DNA of 60,681 nt from Clostridia bacterium. GTDB taxonomy: Bacteria; Bacillota; Clostridia; Christensenellales; CAG-1252. A program made the translations under genes and the position numbers. Each line of letters begins with the position of its first letter. Within the stretch, counting starts at the first letter, position 1. This document shows positions 15,001 through 20,804 of the stretch, piece after piece. The stretch spans positions 1-60,681 of the forward strand of contig JAIKVL010000011.1 in NCBI GenBank assembly GCA_024685775.1, in the 5' to 3' direction. The notes beneath the pieces are model-generated. The model worked only from the letters and a program-made list of their open reading frames with translations. It was not told where the DNA came from and searched no databases.

Positions 15001-18000
15001 CGCGTGCTCACGTTATAAGGATATGCGTTTTGATCGCAGTAGGTCTTGACGTTGCAATCACTGTTCGGTCCGTAAACTTCGACGGGCGTTCCTTCGAAGA
15101 TCAAAACGCCGATCGTAGTCACGTCTCCTTCGAAGGTCGCGGATGCGAGCGCGGTGCTCTTCTTGAAGGCGTTATCGCCGATCTCTTGGACGGATTGCGG
15201 AATGACGATCTGTTTGAGCGCGCTGCACTCGCTGAACGCGCTTGCGCCGATCTTGGTCAAAGCCGCGGAAAGCGTTACTTCTTCGAGTTTCAAGCAGTGC
15301 TCGAACGCTCTTGGCAAGATCTCCGTCACGGTATCGGGAAGGACGAGCTTGGTGATATTGCTGTTTCCGAAACCGCCGATCTTGCGGACGATCGCCTGTT
15401 CGCCTTGATATTCGCTGATCGTGGCGTAATACGCTCTCGGGATATATGCGGGAACGATCAGCTCGATCTCCTCGTTCGGATCGAAGATGGAGGTCAGATC
15501 GGTATCGAAGATATAGTAGGTGGTGCCCGGGAGATAATCCACTGCGACGGAGAAGGCAAATCTGTCTCTGTCCGCGACGTAGAAAGTAACGTTCTCGTTG
15601 CCGAGATATGTATTCGAGTTGAATTCGTTCTCGCTGATCACCGCCTCGCGGAAGATGCCCTTGGTAAAGCCGCTGATCGTCGCGTTGCCGTTCTTATCGA
15701 CGTTGGAGACGTAAGCGGAACCGTTTAAGGTCGTCAGATTCAAATAGGAGATCGCGGTATGCGGGACGAAGGTAATATGATAGGTCTCGCAGTAATTCTT
15801 CAAGATGCTCTCGCCCTGATCGTTGATCGGACCGTAGATAATGACGCTTTCATTTCCGATAAAGAGCGTCTCGAAGACGATCTCGGAGACGCCGACCGGA
15901 AGAACGTCTTGCATAAAGTAGACGTACTTCAAAGCGGTCGAATGCGCGAACGCGTTATCAAAGATCGTGATGACGGAAGGCGCGATGACCTTATTCGTCA
16001 AGTTGGTATTGTACGCGAAAGCGTAGGAGCCGATCTCGGTCACGCTTTCGTCGATCACATAGCTGAGCGCCGCGTTGGACGCGAGGTAGGTGTGAAGGAT
16101 CGTAAACACGCCGGGCTGGCTCGCCTGCAAAATGACGCCTTTATCCATTTTATAATATTCGTTCTCTTCGATCGTCAGATCGGTGAGAGAGACGCAATCC
16201 GCAAAGGCGCCCTTCCCGATCTCGGTAATGCTGTCCGGAATGCGGAAGGAGACGAGTTTGCTGTCGTGGAAAAAGGCGAATTCGCCGATGGATTTGAGAT
16301 ACGACGCCTGCATCTTGACCGTTCCGAGAGAAGTACAGGAATCGAACGCGTGCTCGCCGATCGTTTCGAGACCGGAGGGCAAATTGATCTCGGTCAAATT
16401 CACGCAGCCGCTGAACGCGTAATTACCGATCTCCTTGACGCTGGACGGAAGAACCATCGTCTTGATGACGGTTTGATTCTGGAAGGCGAACGAATCGATA
16501 CCGACGATGTGATACTTCTTTCCGTTATTCGTAACGGTATCGAGGATAACGATGTTTTCGTGACCGCCGCAAGTGTTGTGGTTTTTGAGTCCGGTCAGAT
16601 AGATATCCGCTTCCACGTCGCCGTGGGAAGTATTCTCGATCTCGCGGAATTCGAAGCAGGACGCGTCGGTATAGACGACGAGACTGATCGTCCTCGTAAA
16701 GCCTTCGACCAAACCCTCGAATTCCTCGGAGGGCGTAAATTTAATGCGATAGATCGTCGTCGCGGTCGTAACTTCCGCGCTCGCGTTCTCCCATTCGAAG
16801 ACGCCGGGGATCGGAATATACTTTCTCGTAAAGTAGAACTTATTCGCGGCGTACACCGTCGAACGGACGTATTCGCCTACGTAGTTGACTTCGTAATACG
16901 CGCCGCTCAGAAGTTGCGTTTGCGAAGAAACGATCGCGGGTTCGTACTCGCTGAAATAATTATAGACGTAGACGTCGATGCCTTCGCTATTCAGGTTGAC
17001 TTCGGAAAGTTTGGTTCCCGAGATGACGCTGTCCGCCGTCGGGAGCGCGCTTGCGCCGACGAGTTCGGAGCCGCTCGCCTTTTCGACGTTCACGCGGAAC
17101 CAGAAATATTTGCTTTCGTATTGGATGTCGGACGGAGTAAAGAGCGCTTTATAGTAGTAATAATCGCCGTTCTTATAGACGTTGCCCGAAGCGCTGATGC
17201 CCATCTCGCTGAAATCCGTCGTCCTCGGATCGGCGGGATAAATATTGCCGTCTACCCAAGAGAAAAGACCCTTCAAAGCGACTCGGGTATCCGCCGCGAG
17301 GACTTTGAATTCATCGGTCGTCGGAAGTTTGACATCTTTAAGTTTGGTGCCGAATTTAACGGTTTGGATCGCGCCGTAATTCGTGTCCGCGACTTCGGGA
17401 ACGACCGCCTTTTTGATGACTTTGACGGAGATCTCGATGACCTCGTCCGAAAGGATCAACGCAAGTTCATCCGTGAGGAGGACGGTCACGCCGCAGGAGA
17501 AGGTATCGGTGAGACCGGGGAGCACGGTAAAGTTCTCCTCCGAGACGATCTCTTCGGGCTTCTCCCAGTCGAGGGTGATCCCCTCTTCCGGGATATCGAT
17601 CTCTTCATCGCCGTATTTATAATAGGCTCTCGTGTATTTCAGGAAAGAAGCGCCGAGCTCGGATCCGTAATCGATCGAAGAAGCGTTGAGCCCCTCGAAA
17701 AGGATCTCCGCGCGATTGACGACGAGATCGATCTCGACGTCGGTATCTTCGAACTCGACGTCCACCTGACCGGTCGGGGTCAAAGGATGGTAAACGGCGA
17801 CGTACTTATTCAATCCGACTTGCGGGATCATTTCTCCGTCTTTCCATTCGAAAGTTCCGTAATTGGAATTTTCCGCGTTGCCGCCCGTCAAAGTACTCGC
17901 AGAGAGTCGCTGACCGAAGCGGATGTCGCTCGCCTTCGGCAGACGGGTTTCGTCAAAGGTAACGGAGACGGGGCGAACGTCCAACGTGATCGTGTCGGTA

Positions 18001-18968
18001 ACGGTGTTGACGTCGTTCTTATTTTGGGGTTCGAAGACGTACGAATAAACGGTTTGCGCGACTTTCGCGGTCAAATTCGAAGTGTATTGCGTAACGCCGT
18101 CGTTATCGATATAGCCCCAGAGGTATTTTCCGGCGACCGTCGTTCCGGAACCGATGACGTAGCCGTAACGGCGATTCACGGAAGTCGAGGGAGCCGCGAC
18201 CAAACCGATTCTGGAAAGGGGCGTTCCGCTCTTGATGATGCCGCCCGAAACTTTGACGACGGGTTTATTCAGGTTGCGCTCGGTCTCATCCGCGCCGTAA
18301 AGCACAGGAGTCGCTTTAAGGACGGTGACGGGGAGTTTCGCTTCGGGGCCGACCGCCGCGGAGAGGTTGACCTTCTTATAGTTGTTGTAGTAGCTGCTCG
18401 AATCGGACGACGCGCCGGCAGGAGTAAAGACGACGTCGTAGGACGGAGTGGAAGTGGAAAGCGTTTGCCCGGAGACCCAGGAGAAAGTTCCGGGAACGTT
18501 CGCGTATTCCGAATAAATCGAATTGTCGAGAGTCGTGACCGAGAGCATCTCGGGCGTCAAGGTCGAACCGTACATCAAGCGCAATTCCGTCGGCGCTCTT
18601 TCGGGATAGTTCGGGACGACCTCCGGCCACTTTTTAACGACCGTATCCGCTTTTGTGATCGTCAGCGTCGCGGTAGCGCTCGCGGTGACGTACCCTTTTT
18701 TCGAGAACGTGACCGTTGCCTCGTACACGCCGGCGTTGATCGCCTCGGTCAGGGTTTCGCCCTTATCGCTTAGGAACGAAACCTTCCACCCGGACTGCTC
18801 GCCGAGCGAATTCGTGACCTCGACGGTGTGCGGCGTCCCGTCGTAAGCGACGGTGACGTCGAGCGCAGTGAGCTCCATCGTCTTTTTCGAGCAAGACGCA
18901 AAGACGAGGACGCTCGCCAAGACGACGAGGATCAAAAGGATCAAAACGGATAATTTTTTCTTGTTCAT
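1..18968 (-). CDS. Giant BspA-like leucine-rich-repeat surface lipoprotein (C-terminus beyond window)
   Basis: One uninterrupted minus-strand frame runs from ATG 18968 to the left edge, at least 6322 codons, with no stop seen. An AGGAGG site lies 5 nt before the start. The N-terminus (MNKKK, a hydrophobic run, then FASC with Cys26) is a lipoprotein signal, so the protein should be lipid-anchored on the outer face of the membrane. Residues about 30-115 contain AYDGTP, as in YDG/MBG-type modules. About 115-780 hold six Ig-like units of the pattern GTFxW...FTP. From about residue 800 onward are dozens of LRR_5 (BspA/TpLRR) repeats such as IGxxAFxGCxxL and IPxSVxxIG, in about 19 higher-order blocks. 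These often open with CFxY...ITGLxxHxCxxxH...IP and close with VYGPxxSxxxxYC. Interruptions are a Gly/Ser/Glu linker (9543-9800), an Ig-like segment (about 7440-7850) and a non-LRR module (about 1260-2850). The family commonly serves in adhesion and host contact; that role here is inferred. The size is extreme for the family. Confidence 0.93.
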   Translation of the reverse strand, partial: MNKKKLSVLILLILVVLASVLVFASCSKKTMELTALDVTVAYDGTPHTVEVTNSLGEQSGWKVSFLSDKGETLTEAINAGVYEATVTFSKKGYVTASATATLTITKADTVVKKWPEVVPNYPERAPTELRLMYGSTLTPEMLSVTTLDNSIYSEYANVPGTFSWVSGQTLSTSTPSYDVVFTPAGASSDSSSYYNNYKKVNLSAAVGPEAKLPVTVLKATPVLYGADETERNLNKPVVKVSGGIIKSGTPLSRIGLVAAPSTSVNRRYGYVIGSGTTVAGKYLWGYIDNDGVTQYTSNLTAKVAQTVYSYVFEPQNKNDVNTVTDTITLDVRPVSVTFDETRLPKASDIRFGQRLSASTLTGGNAENSNYGTFEWKDGEMIPQVGLNKYVAVYHPLTPTGQVDVEFEDTDVEIDLVVNRAEILFEGLNASSIDYGSELGASFLKYTRAYYKYGDEEIDIPEEGITLDWEKPEEIVSEENFTVLPGLTDTFSCGVTVLLTDELALILSDEVIEISVKVIKKAVVPEVADTNYGAIQTVKFGTKLKDVKLPTTDEFKVLAADTRVALKGLFSWVDGNIYPADPRTTDFSEMGISASGNVYKNGDYYYYKALFTPSDIQYESKYFWFRVNVEKASGSELVGASALPTADSVISGTKLSEVNLNSEGIDVYVYNYFSEYEPAIVSSQTQLLSGAYYEVNYVGEYVRSTVYAANKFYFTRKYIPIPGVFEWENASAEVTTATTIYRIKFTPSEEFEGLVEGFTRTISLVVYTDASCFEFREIENTSHGDVEADIYLTGLKNHNTCGGHENIVILDTVTNNGKKYHIVGIDSFAFQNQTVIKTMVLPSSVKEIGNYAFSGCVNLTEINLPSGLETIGEHAFDSCTSLGTVKMQASYLKSIGEFAFFHDSKLVSFRIPDSITEIGKGAFADCVSLTDLTIEENEYYKMDKGVILQASQPGVFTILHTYLASNAALSYVIDESVTEIGSYAFAYNTNLTNKVIAPSVITIFDNAFAHSTALKYVYFMQDVLPVGVSEIVFETLFIGNESVIIYGPINDQGESILKNYCETYHITFVPHTAISYLNLTTLNGSAYVSNVDKNGNATISGFTKGIFREAVISENEFNSNTYLGNENVTFYVADRDRFAFSVAVDYLPGTTYYIFDTDLTSIFDPNEEIELIVPAYIPRAYYATISEYQGEQAIVRKIGGFGNSNITKLVLPDTVTEILPRAFEHCLKLEEVTLSAALTKIGASAFSECSALKQIVIPQSVQEIGDNAFKKSTALASATFEGDVTTIGVLIFEGTPVEVYGPNSDCNVKTYCDQNAYPYNVSTRTSCFVYTKNAAGNQIRIVGLKSHVCAYGHSDIVIPDMIDGLPVTEIADNAFLNNREIVSITIPASVRRIGNSAFSGCSNLARVTAENNAFYKIVTDEINSVMQSIVIFNGSGDTLISYFAASPAENYVVPESVTKIAAGAFAGAENLRMITIGSRVSSISADAFNGCTNLTEIVIPEGNRYFSTDNVALYNKSGTTLITYLSYNEQEYYTINPGVKIIGDSAFYGNTALERVVIPDTVTVIEANAFYGANRLVSVTIQGSLQSVGNYAFYGNVGLTSLYVEKDVTALGREVFTGCSKLIVYSPNGENLGLYAVNNGIKFNNCYSASSFETSGNSAEVTVTGLKTGVRFPAGSEEENLYISIPPYINGARVVTIGEEAFSEETGGKINRLTSIYIPATVQAIASKAFKNCNSLVSVYFGGYMDLANIALDAFEGVELKTLTFYFDESAADFFNAVNNSTRGYKTAMSNDGDCIEYADGAAAGTEMVTGQSQHICNNSHNFVNIPAKHVKIHEDGSEEECDVVGVKQSAFEAQTKIYSVTFEDGTSDFIIEAKAFYGASGLTSVKFAKNTFTIGRSAFQNAIKLTSIVIPEGIQNIGANAFKGCKSLTSVYFNHDVPLGSSIGQGAFDSHDQNEELVVYGPSGSNVQAYCAANNITFVPWTDDALFDFVPIDQNTAYISKYLGVTEETVVIPYQINGLRIVKLGDSCFYNSANHSYYENVKNIVIGENVEEIGVSAFAYMPSIASITIPSSVKTIGSFAFLLCDNLTEIYFKGELETIGTRILYPTDKHVNAFGPSDGNLEKNILTYQNVSYNASTMPTCFKYAKDVEGNLIITGLKDHYCATGHTNVDIPDYMLGLKVVGIATGAFANHTEIYSLSIPATITNIETAAFYGCTGLKEVFVATENPAYKYTDGALLSMDGKKMFICLSSDVIYTVPDGVVEIMDGAFDGAVNVEILYLNDTVETIASDAFRGCDKLERIAVSEQNPNFVFNAGVLFNKDKTNLYIYLYTNKEKSYEVPETVRTVSEAAFKKATSLEQIRFTSDVEVGEKIFGDVGNISATIYAPEGSYNLEKAAIYAGLEFYADITKCLATEEVEGGVVVTGLSCGNYHVHPVINIPLYIGGHEVVGIKEGAFAEESYEEGYKLAILSEQSFVPGKFYARTYDASGAHYTLAEEYRVDQEYYYLFTGVRTGNSVTKIGSEAFLNSALQSIVIGKNVNHIDPDAFHSAKALREVYFTADLELVNGTFATFNEPEPLNVYFTSDCTTLDEYFRALIRTGEVNINVVYLDSLDDDKNCFEYSYDLMNNEATIIGIKDHVCINCHNDLVIPSEVYSGVNSYTVVKIGDGALQNNKEIIRMTLPDSVRTIGNGAISGCTRLTEIVVSEQNPYFTFEDGVLFGKNDQSERVKIIVYTAKNTAVAYTVPEGITEIGTGAFYGSESLRAITIGKDVVIIGDRAFEQCLQLQNIYVDPENIAFVSSSSPDSSAIGMLFEILATDSETGKPSEASLVAYPAGAKAAYAIIGSSYDVSAVRDGAFDSAVNLTLVYFETYIKTFSPTAFTNIRNAASFKICLPIGSDAEGLAVYAKEILGFEVLRYTYKDCFTFEKNADGYMITGINDHLTAPCPSGGHDTLVLPLFYKGASVAELGQYALLGSSASKISVTGAMQIIGIGAFADMDNLTEIELLASPINGNTTPYVFENGVLYSNAAKTVVHTYLASNKFKNVNFGNVELERVETEVPVNNGGSQGGNQGETQSGEQSGEQSGGNPIPSPIPGPSIDPALDPSQGGEGSEGEGNESGESSEGSEGSEGSEGTENQQPANPNQTEIVVSYKEVKDTVVDLETSTITFRGVEKLLPGAMYGNDFVQVVGVSRTLTEIGEGAFSVATALRDILVDNDNEQYEFDLTLGALFNKDRSLLHTYLYSNKKDAVVLENVNVMGGNDMTHIGARAFEGTVTSRVRLPDTIISIGDYAFKDMKNLTYVYFESSPTKNAMGNWIMGKIDEIEVDRKITVYGPGGKDRASNIPEEKYSTVQMYFIDNYYEGDDATTRVRYVAWTEDDAFEYELTKTSEKRGVAKIVAMSAEPAFDYGYGYQEIVVAPYLVKDGVRYDIRTIGKDAFKNRVEIKMLTLLYSIDLIEEGFIKGAYNIENIYVNDNANYIVVANENSYAAGIVYTSDKKTLMAYLPLNAPTAIGANFTDFLLPDSVKRVAAGAFAGSKHLTKIRLTSEVTEIGEGAFADCEWLNEIIIASGNTSFRFDNFTLYSYDMTLLHTYLATGGGNAGTGVFVVPQGVTAIESYAFEGNDRLEYIRIPEYLGANDEISTASEIGACAFANMQALEEIFFENRISIGVDAKEPAGVEVKEEDIIACQKVPADKAVLNGLLATTALYTHVYTELTDVTEENYVQGTLYVKVGNDYKIYNEVYDPELVYYSRETTSREVFVGTNSFKWGDDFRAEGLTVYATYSDGGRVLLESTDYIVDASQYNKYLSGKYTITLILAENEAIKTSFEVTVEAVKDIFGEMFKERTVTVYAPATSYVNHPAEMTNVVTLVMYTPKDCLKLNLTENGYVIEGFAEEEACAQETTMDYIGGALVKKGNHSTLTVPSFINNTKVYGIADNAFKDSALTSVLILEEPEVIGESAFENSAMLTSITISSTVNEIGKGAFVYLNALKTFELVNNGYYYLKDGALYGETGTVLHTMFNAFATNVFESKEDVQIVLDRAFEGVQTIRFLTVPYHVYRVGDRAFKNMEDLEEIYFCTDMETEVEHGYIAESAFDNFMIGLQLFGPKGQYLESYCTRHNIIYVSWNDATCFDYEYETIDSISITKLNASGHEGCSGDHVNVVIPMFINGVKVTEIAPSAFRGNEKVVSIIIPTSISKIGESAFEACTSLAYMAIPYSVKSIGDSAFASCASLDEVVFKTSDVTFGGKKVFLAAKSTLILYSEKSNDEIAKYANERSINFNTGTPYTCFLTSTLMNALGESYVRIDGVKNHKCPYGHTDITIAPLMLGKKVMAIKSGAFEGRKNLKSISISQYVSSIGTGTFNGCTALTSFTIVDENPYLTVENGLVYSKDFKTLYAIVDSLAGKEIVINEDTKQIASGALFESAVEKIEIGKSVLSIGTGAFSGASHLVQFTVQEENIRYLAENGILYNKSKTNLVAYPAGTKAESYTVSSGVVVVGNSAFSGAAHLKSITLPQSVSSISTNAFYGAKQLIDVQVYGAISSVDDGAFGNTLPNLVVSGLSEGALELFCTECGVSFRNLTPSTCFTTTTEGMVAGEIKVTGLQSHVCEYHGDVVVPMYINGLRVTAIGDRAFAHNQDVLTIVVPQTVTKVGVAAFAGCKNLTSILIGENVSYIGSKAFYSCESLTEVFLTSEEVSLSEDCFEERADDSMTVYLSDNLTEIRESLLTRGLVVAGLDEIVCLRYSVFNGNEIRIAGLASHVCPNCHNRIVIPEKIDGKTVTSISGASFTGNKTVVKLYIPYTVKSISENAFVGMKKLNDISFYYYDESGAFVETKSSQYFALDNGALYSADFKTLYAYMCARSDISANVNRNARYISNSAFSGAANLLSITFLEDVYSLSSSAFSGLNKNLVVYAPSSSSVVYTTLVGTNINVVAANKVTGFDYEYLEDEDNTVVIKGIKAVAAGGFQTPVGSTLVIPQFINGRRVSTIGKGAFDGRLMSSVVFPEGLSKISELAFSNCVNLTNLIFPSSLQVVEKLAFSGCKNLYEAYFLGAATSLGENIFNNTMSVSQGAERNFSAFGPSTQYMIDYFGESGIGYNSCTSINCFNYTVTQNGIRIDSIKDHVCNANHKTINIPNAIDGVTVNELADSLFSGLTTLEDVTLPESITVINPTLFDNCSSLRTIRIPESVYYIGANAFRNCVSLEKIVMPSSVRTIGNYAFMNCHSLKEVVIPNNVLSLTEGIFYGCSGLITVKMPKASYIPSYVFYGCSSLTSLLYTATNGVTKVGLVGSLHTVEEYAFYGCSSLSELFTEQEYKSLRKVGEKAFAYSAISTFTMTETLVELGNGAFAGCANLEIDDAGCNAYKLDAEGEVIYMNETINVQKTEGVALDNGSFEIHGQNFTFPYDGTYLEEHDGTNYYNTTNFNKTEDSKLWYNYLGLYHLSPSAPGYQHQKVSDNPSSIAFTTLWQAPSGDSSIYNAVINQWLTTNFSWNKNPADGTYTFRPLKTGILTQPGTYVIRIHQYYTSHIGKGFYSDRHHTREMYVRFTIGAVTGFWYENFTLDEEGQNPVSQGRVSLNTTNPNDQNYFAIPNTGFFKYNETTGTVSINWQNEKFSQMTGQLRILYATTVTKNDPDAPDAPWRVYTLSQIKRTDFTHNVAIHSVMAKTEGDFEIKYDSALDIQITKEEDCARVENIDAAVRPYYETAWVRIPFYGVAQIVASADQIALSPDDYDAAVTNTILANQTKTLNEVRQMGLVQNVTNTQVFSTYGGYTLIQLAQAGLLQGGNLNMFYQYQIGASTETIVTQGITISPADGNGKFYIEFNLTVINDFIKKKTVYRSGLTSIALQFFESSAFGYLSGHPLSLGNYAKSTQGYYGKLTAKIDGRTITGEKDRDGKMTFYDNSLYDSVQSMVDSGGNLDNLSHVRVLYDFALEGCSGITKASFGKCVNDIGAGALLNTNGIQEVGIDATNEYYVLYKINENDPDYAFSGGGLYLKDGSNLKLVAFLGSNTVTEFTLPDKCTEIGDYAFANNTLLETVNLNNVTKIGAYAFMNCTGLKYMKLPGDTSSTSNNFIGKYAFAGSGLESVYFHFGFNSPDHLGEKIFGDLPVVVYHRNASGASDGVLAQYCEENGLEHVLVTDLRNFVYETVNGNEIKIKRYVDDAVRVESLIVPSVIENKKVTQIGDAAFEGNANLRTINLPSTIKSIGSYAFRNVQKLGEVYVNSDPIIGTNIFDGCDSRLIVYGMTASELDEYCEEKGITFNLGTTWGCFKIESTTFTVGSQTKSGYKITGLNDHICNSSHKNLIIPNVINELPVVEIGGSAFNGRAHGM
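1260..2850 (-). other. Non-LRR module embedded near the C-terminal side of the giant LRR protein
   Basis: For about 530 residues (roughly 5370-5900) the LRR_5 pattern is absent. The stretch is rich in Tyr, Trp, Asn and Thr, with segments such as GTYVIRIHQYYTSH and FSQMTGQLRILYATT that look like beta-sandwich strands. LRR repeats resume on both sides. I do not recognise the fold. It could be a ligand-binding head carried by the repeat stalk, but that is inference only. Confidence 0.6.
9543..9800 (-). repeat. Gly/Ser/Glu/Pro low-complexity linker inside the giant LRR protein
   Basis: Around residues 3056-3142 the protein leaves the LRR pattern. It becomes runs of SEG, SGEQ and PIPSPIPGP, encoded by tandem TTCACTTCC-type repeats on the plus strand. 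This is a flexible, extracellular-type spacer dividing the LRR array into two halves. The short tandem repeats could change in copy number by slippage, and length variation between strains would be expected. The reading frame continues through it. Confidence 0.85.
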
Positions 18969-19040
18969 AACAGCCTCCTGTAACTGTTTGTCGGGCGAAA
19001 CGCTTGCTTTATGCGTGTGCGCGCGATTTCACTTACCGTT

Positions 19041-19070
19041 ATAGTACCATTTACAGCGGTTTTTGCGCAA
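19041..19070 (-). promoter_or_regulatory. Sigma-A-type promoter of the giant LRR gene
   Basis: On the minus strand, TTGCGC (19065-19070) is followed after 18 bp by TACTAT (19041-19046). A TG precedes the -10 with one base between, as in extended -10 promoters. It lies about 70 bp upstream of the start codon. The rest of 18969-19250 is AT-rich and shows nothing else I can name. Confidence 0.55.
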
Positions 19071-19250
19071 TGCACGCGCCGAATTCTTACTTATAAAATA
19101 ATTGGGATTAAAATTTCTTAACATAAAATTATTGCATTCTTAATCTTATATCGATATATTCGCTTTACGTTTTTCGCCCTACGATCAAAAAGCCGAAAAA
19201 TACGCCACCCTACTTTTTCCTTCGCGGGGCAAAAAGCACCGCCTGCGAAT

Positions 19251-19280
19251 AAAAAAAAGCGCGCTGAACGCGGCGCGCTT
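19251..19280 (-). terminator. Intrinsic terminator after the esterase gene
   Basis: On the minus strand an AAGCGCGC/GCGCGCTT hairpin is followed by a run of eight T, the classic form. A second perfect hairpin (AAAAGCGCGG/CCGCGCTTTT, 19291-19316) stands between it and the esterase stop, so termination is doubled. Confidence 0.8.
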
Positions 19281-19328
19281 CAAGAAAAAGAAAAGCGCGG
19301 AATTTTCCGCGCTTTTCGAGATTATTAA

Positions 19329-20393
19329 TTAGGCTTTCGGCTTCTCCTCGGAAGAAGATTCTTCGATCGCTTTCCGCTTGTCCGCGGCTTTGAGTTTTCT
19401 GGTTTTTACCACGCCTTTTTTGACGCGCGCGACCTTTTCTTTTCCGTAGACGATGCGCTCGTTCGGCGGAACTACGCCCGACAGCAAACTCTCCATATAA
19501 TGGACGGTGGCTTTCAAAACCTTTTTCGAGCTGTGCAACTTCAAATTCAGATACCAGCAATGGAAATCCGCCTTTTTCGCGGAATAGTAATGGACGTACG
19601 GAACGCGGTTCTTTTTCAGCGTGTCGATCATCATTTGCCCTTGCCCGAGGCAGAAGACGTCGCCGATCGTATCGCAAATAAAAGCGGGCGGGAAATTCGG
19701 TCCGATCCAATCGAGGACGTTTATATAATCTTTATAAACGTAATTATCGAAGGATTCTTGCTTACGCGTGTTGAATCCGAAGACCTTATTTCCGACCAAG
19801 TGCGCGAAATCGAAAGGCACGTCTTTATTCGTTAAAGCGGTAACGACGTCGTACGGACCGCAGAACAAAAGCGCGGCTTTGAACTTGATATCGGGTTTTA
19901 CGCAGCCGAGCGCGTCCGCAAGCTTTTCGTTTTGAACGACCGCGATCGAATGCGCCGCAATCTGCGCGCCCGCGCTGTCGCCCATTATATACAGGTTATC
20001 CAAATCGATGTCGTACTCTTCGCCGTGCTCGACGATCCATTGAAGCGCCTTTACGCTATCCCGCAAATATTGAGGGAAAGGGTCTTTTTCGCATAGGTGG
20101 TAGCTGATGTTTACGACGCAAACGTCGAGCTTATCGACGAAATATCCGGCGATCCCGGTTCGATACTCTCTTCCGCCGCCCATAAAGCCGCCGCCGTGCA
20201 CGTTGATCACGGTCGGAAGCTTTACGCCGACTTTATCCTCGTGGCGGTAAATATCGAGCGCGCAAATATTCGGATACTCGGGATCGTAGACGATATTCTT
20301 TTCAACGTGAATATTCTTGAACTTATGATAATTCTGCGTAAAATTAAAAAGTACGTCGATCGTTTTGAAAACAACGCGTTGAAAAGACGCCAT
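19329..20393 (-). CDS. Alpha/beta-hydrolase esterase/lipase (hormone-sensitive-lipase-like)
   Basis: This 354-residue protein has the oxyanion motif HGGG at 66-69 and the nucleophile elbow GDSAG at 138-142, giving Ser140. A late His278 (FHCW) and Asp241 or Asp245 could complete the triad. These are the marks of the alpha/beta-hydrolase fold-3 carboxylesterase family, which hydrolyses short acyl esters. No signal peptide is evident, so it should be cytoplasmic. Odd is the tail from about 316, which is strongly basic (KxxR runs) and ends in ESSSEEKPKA; this is not part of the fold. A GGAGGG site precedes the start, and the gene has its own promoter and terminators, so it is monocistronic. The physiological ester is unknown. 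Confidence 0.88.
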   Translation of the reverse strand: MASFQRVVFKTIDVLFNFTQNYHKFKNIHVEKNIVYDPEYPNICALDIYRHEDKVGVKLPTVINVHGGGFMGGGREYRTGIAGYFVDKLDVCVVNISYHLCEKDPFPQYLRDSVKALQWIVEHGEEYDIDLDNLYIMGDSAGAQIAAHSIAVVQNEKLADALGCVKPDIKFKAALLFCGPYDVVTALTNKDVPFDFAHLVGNKVFGFNTRKQESFDNYVYKDYINVLDWIGPNFPPAFICDTIGDVFCLGQGQMMIDTLKKNRVPYVHYYSAKKADFHCWYLNLKLHSSKKVLKATVHYMESLLSGVVPPNERIVYGKEKVARVKKGVVKTRKLKAADKRKAIEESSSEEKPKA

Positions 20394-20422
20394 AATTCCC
20401 TCCGAAACAAGTTATTAAATAT

Positions 20423-20451
20423 ATTATATCACTCAAAACAGCTTATTTCAA
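20423..20451 (-). promoter_or_regulatory. Promoter of the esterase gene
   Basis: On the minus strand TTGAAA (20446-20451), a 17-bp spacer and TATAAT (20423-20428) form a near-consensus sigma-A promoter about 30 bp upstream of the esterase start. Confidence 0.75.
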
Positions 20452-20509
20452 GGGGCAAAAACAAGAAAAAAGGACGTTTTTGCCGCATTTACGGCATAGC
20501 GAACGATCG

Positions 20510-20545
20510 AAAAATTCCGAGCGCCGACGCACGGCGTTCGGAGCA
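20510..20545 (-). terminator. Terminator of the leuS-to-acpP operon
   Basis: The arms TCCGAGCGCCG (20516-20526) and CGGCGTTCGGA (20532-20542) pair over 11 bp with one wobble. On the minus strand the hairpin is followed by ATTTTT, directly downstream of the acyl carrier protein gene. Confidence 0.8.
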
Positions 20546-20562
20546 AATGCGGTTTTCTTCTT

Positions 20563-20790
20563 TTATTCGGATTTTTCCAAATAATCGACGATGTCGGAGA
20601 TCTTTCTGACAGCCATCGCGACTTCGTCCGGGATCGTCAGATCGAACGCGTCTTCAAACGCCATAATGAGTTCGACGAGATCCAAAGAATCGGCGTGCAA
20701 TTCTTTGACGAGATCGGTTTCGGGCGAAAGATCCGCCGGGTCGACCGAAAAATGCTCCGCGATGATTTCTTTTACTTTTTGCAAATTCAT
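20563..20790 (-). CDS. acpP: Acyl carrier protein
   Basis: This is a 75-residue acidic protein with the phosphopantetheine attachment motif DSLD (Ser35) in the typical context ELHADSLDLVELIMAFEDAF. Length and sequence match fatty-acid-synthesis carrier proteins, which carry growing acyl chains on 4'-phosphopantetheine in the cytoplasm. The start at 20790 is chosen because AGGAG sits 7 nt upstream and the next upstream Met lacks a site. It follows the phosphopantetheinyl transferase gene by 14 bp and is the last gene before a strong terminator. Being beside its own activating enzyme, away from fab genes, suggests the pair travels together. Confidence 0.93.
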   Translation of the reverse strand: MNLQKVKEIIAEHFSVDPADLSPETDLVKELHADSLDLVELIMAFEDAFDLTIPDEVAMAVRKISDIVDYLEKSE

Positions 20791-20804
20791 AGTATTCTCC
20801 TTTT

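Noticed and set aside
90..18773. Very long plus-strand open frames (795, 4325 and 1004 codons) opposite the giant LRR gene
   Set aside because: They share codon phase with the minus-strand gene and lack ribosome sites, domains or sensible composition. The sense gene's rare use of TTA, CTA and TCA codons leaves few stops in the antisense frame. The sense strand has signal peptide and repeats, so these are shadows.
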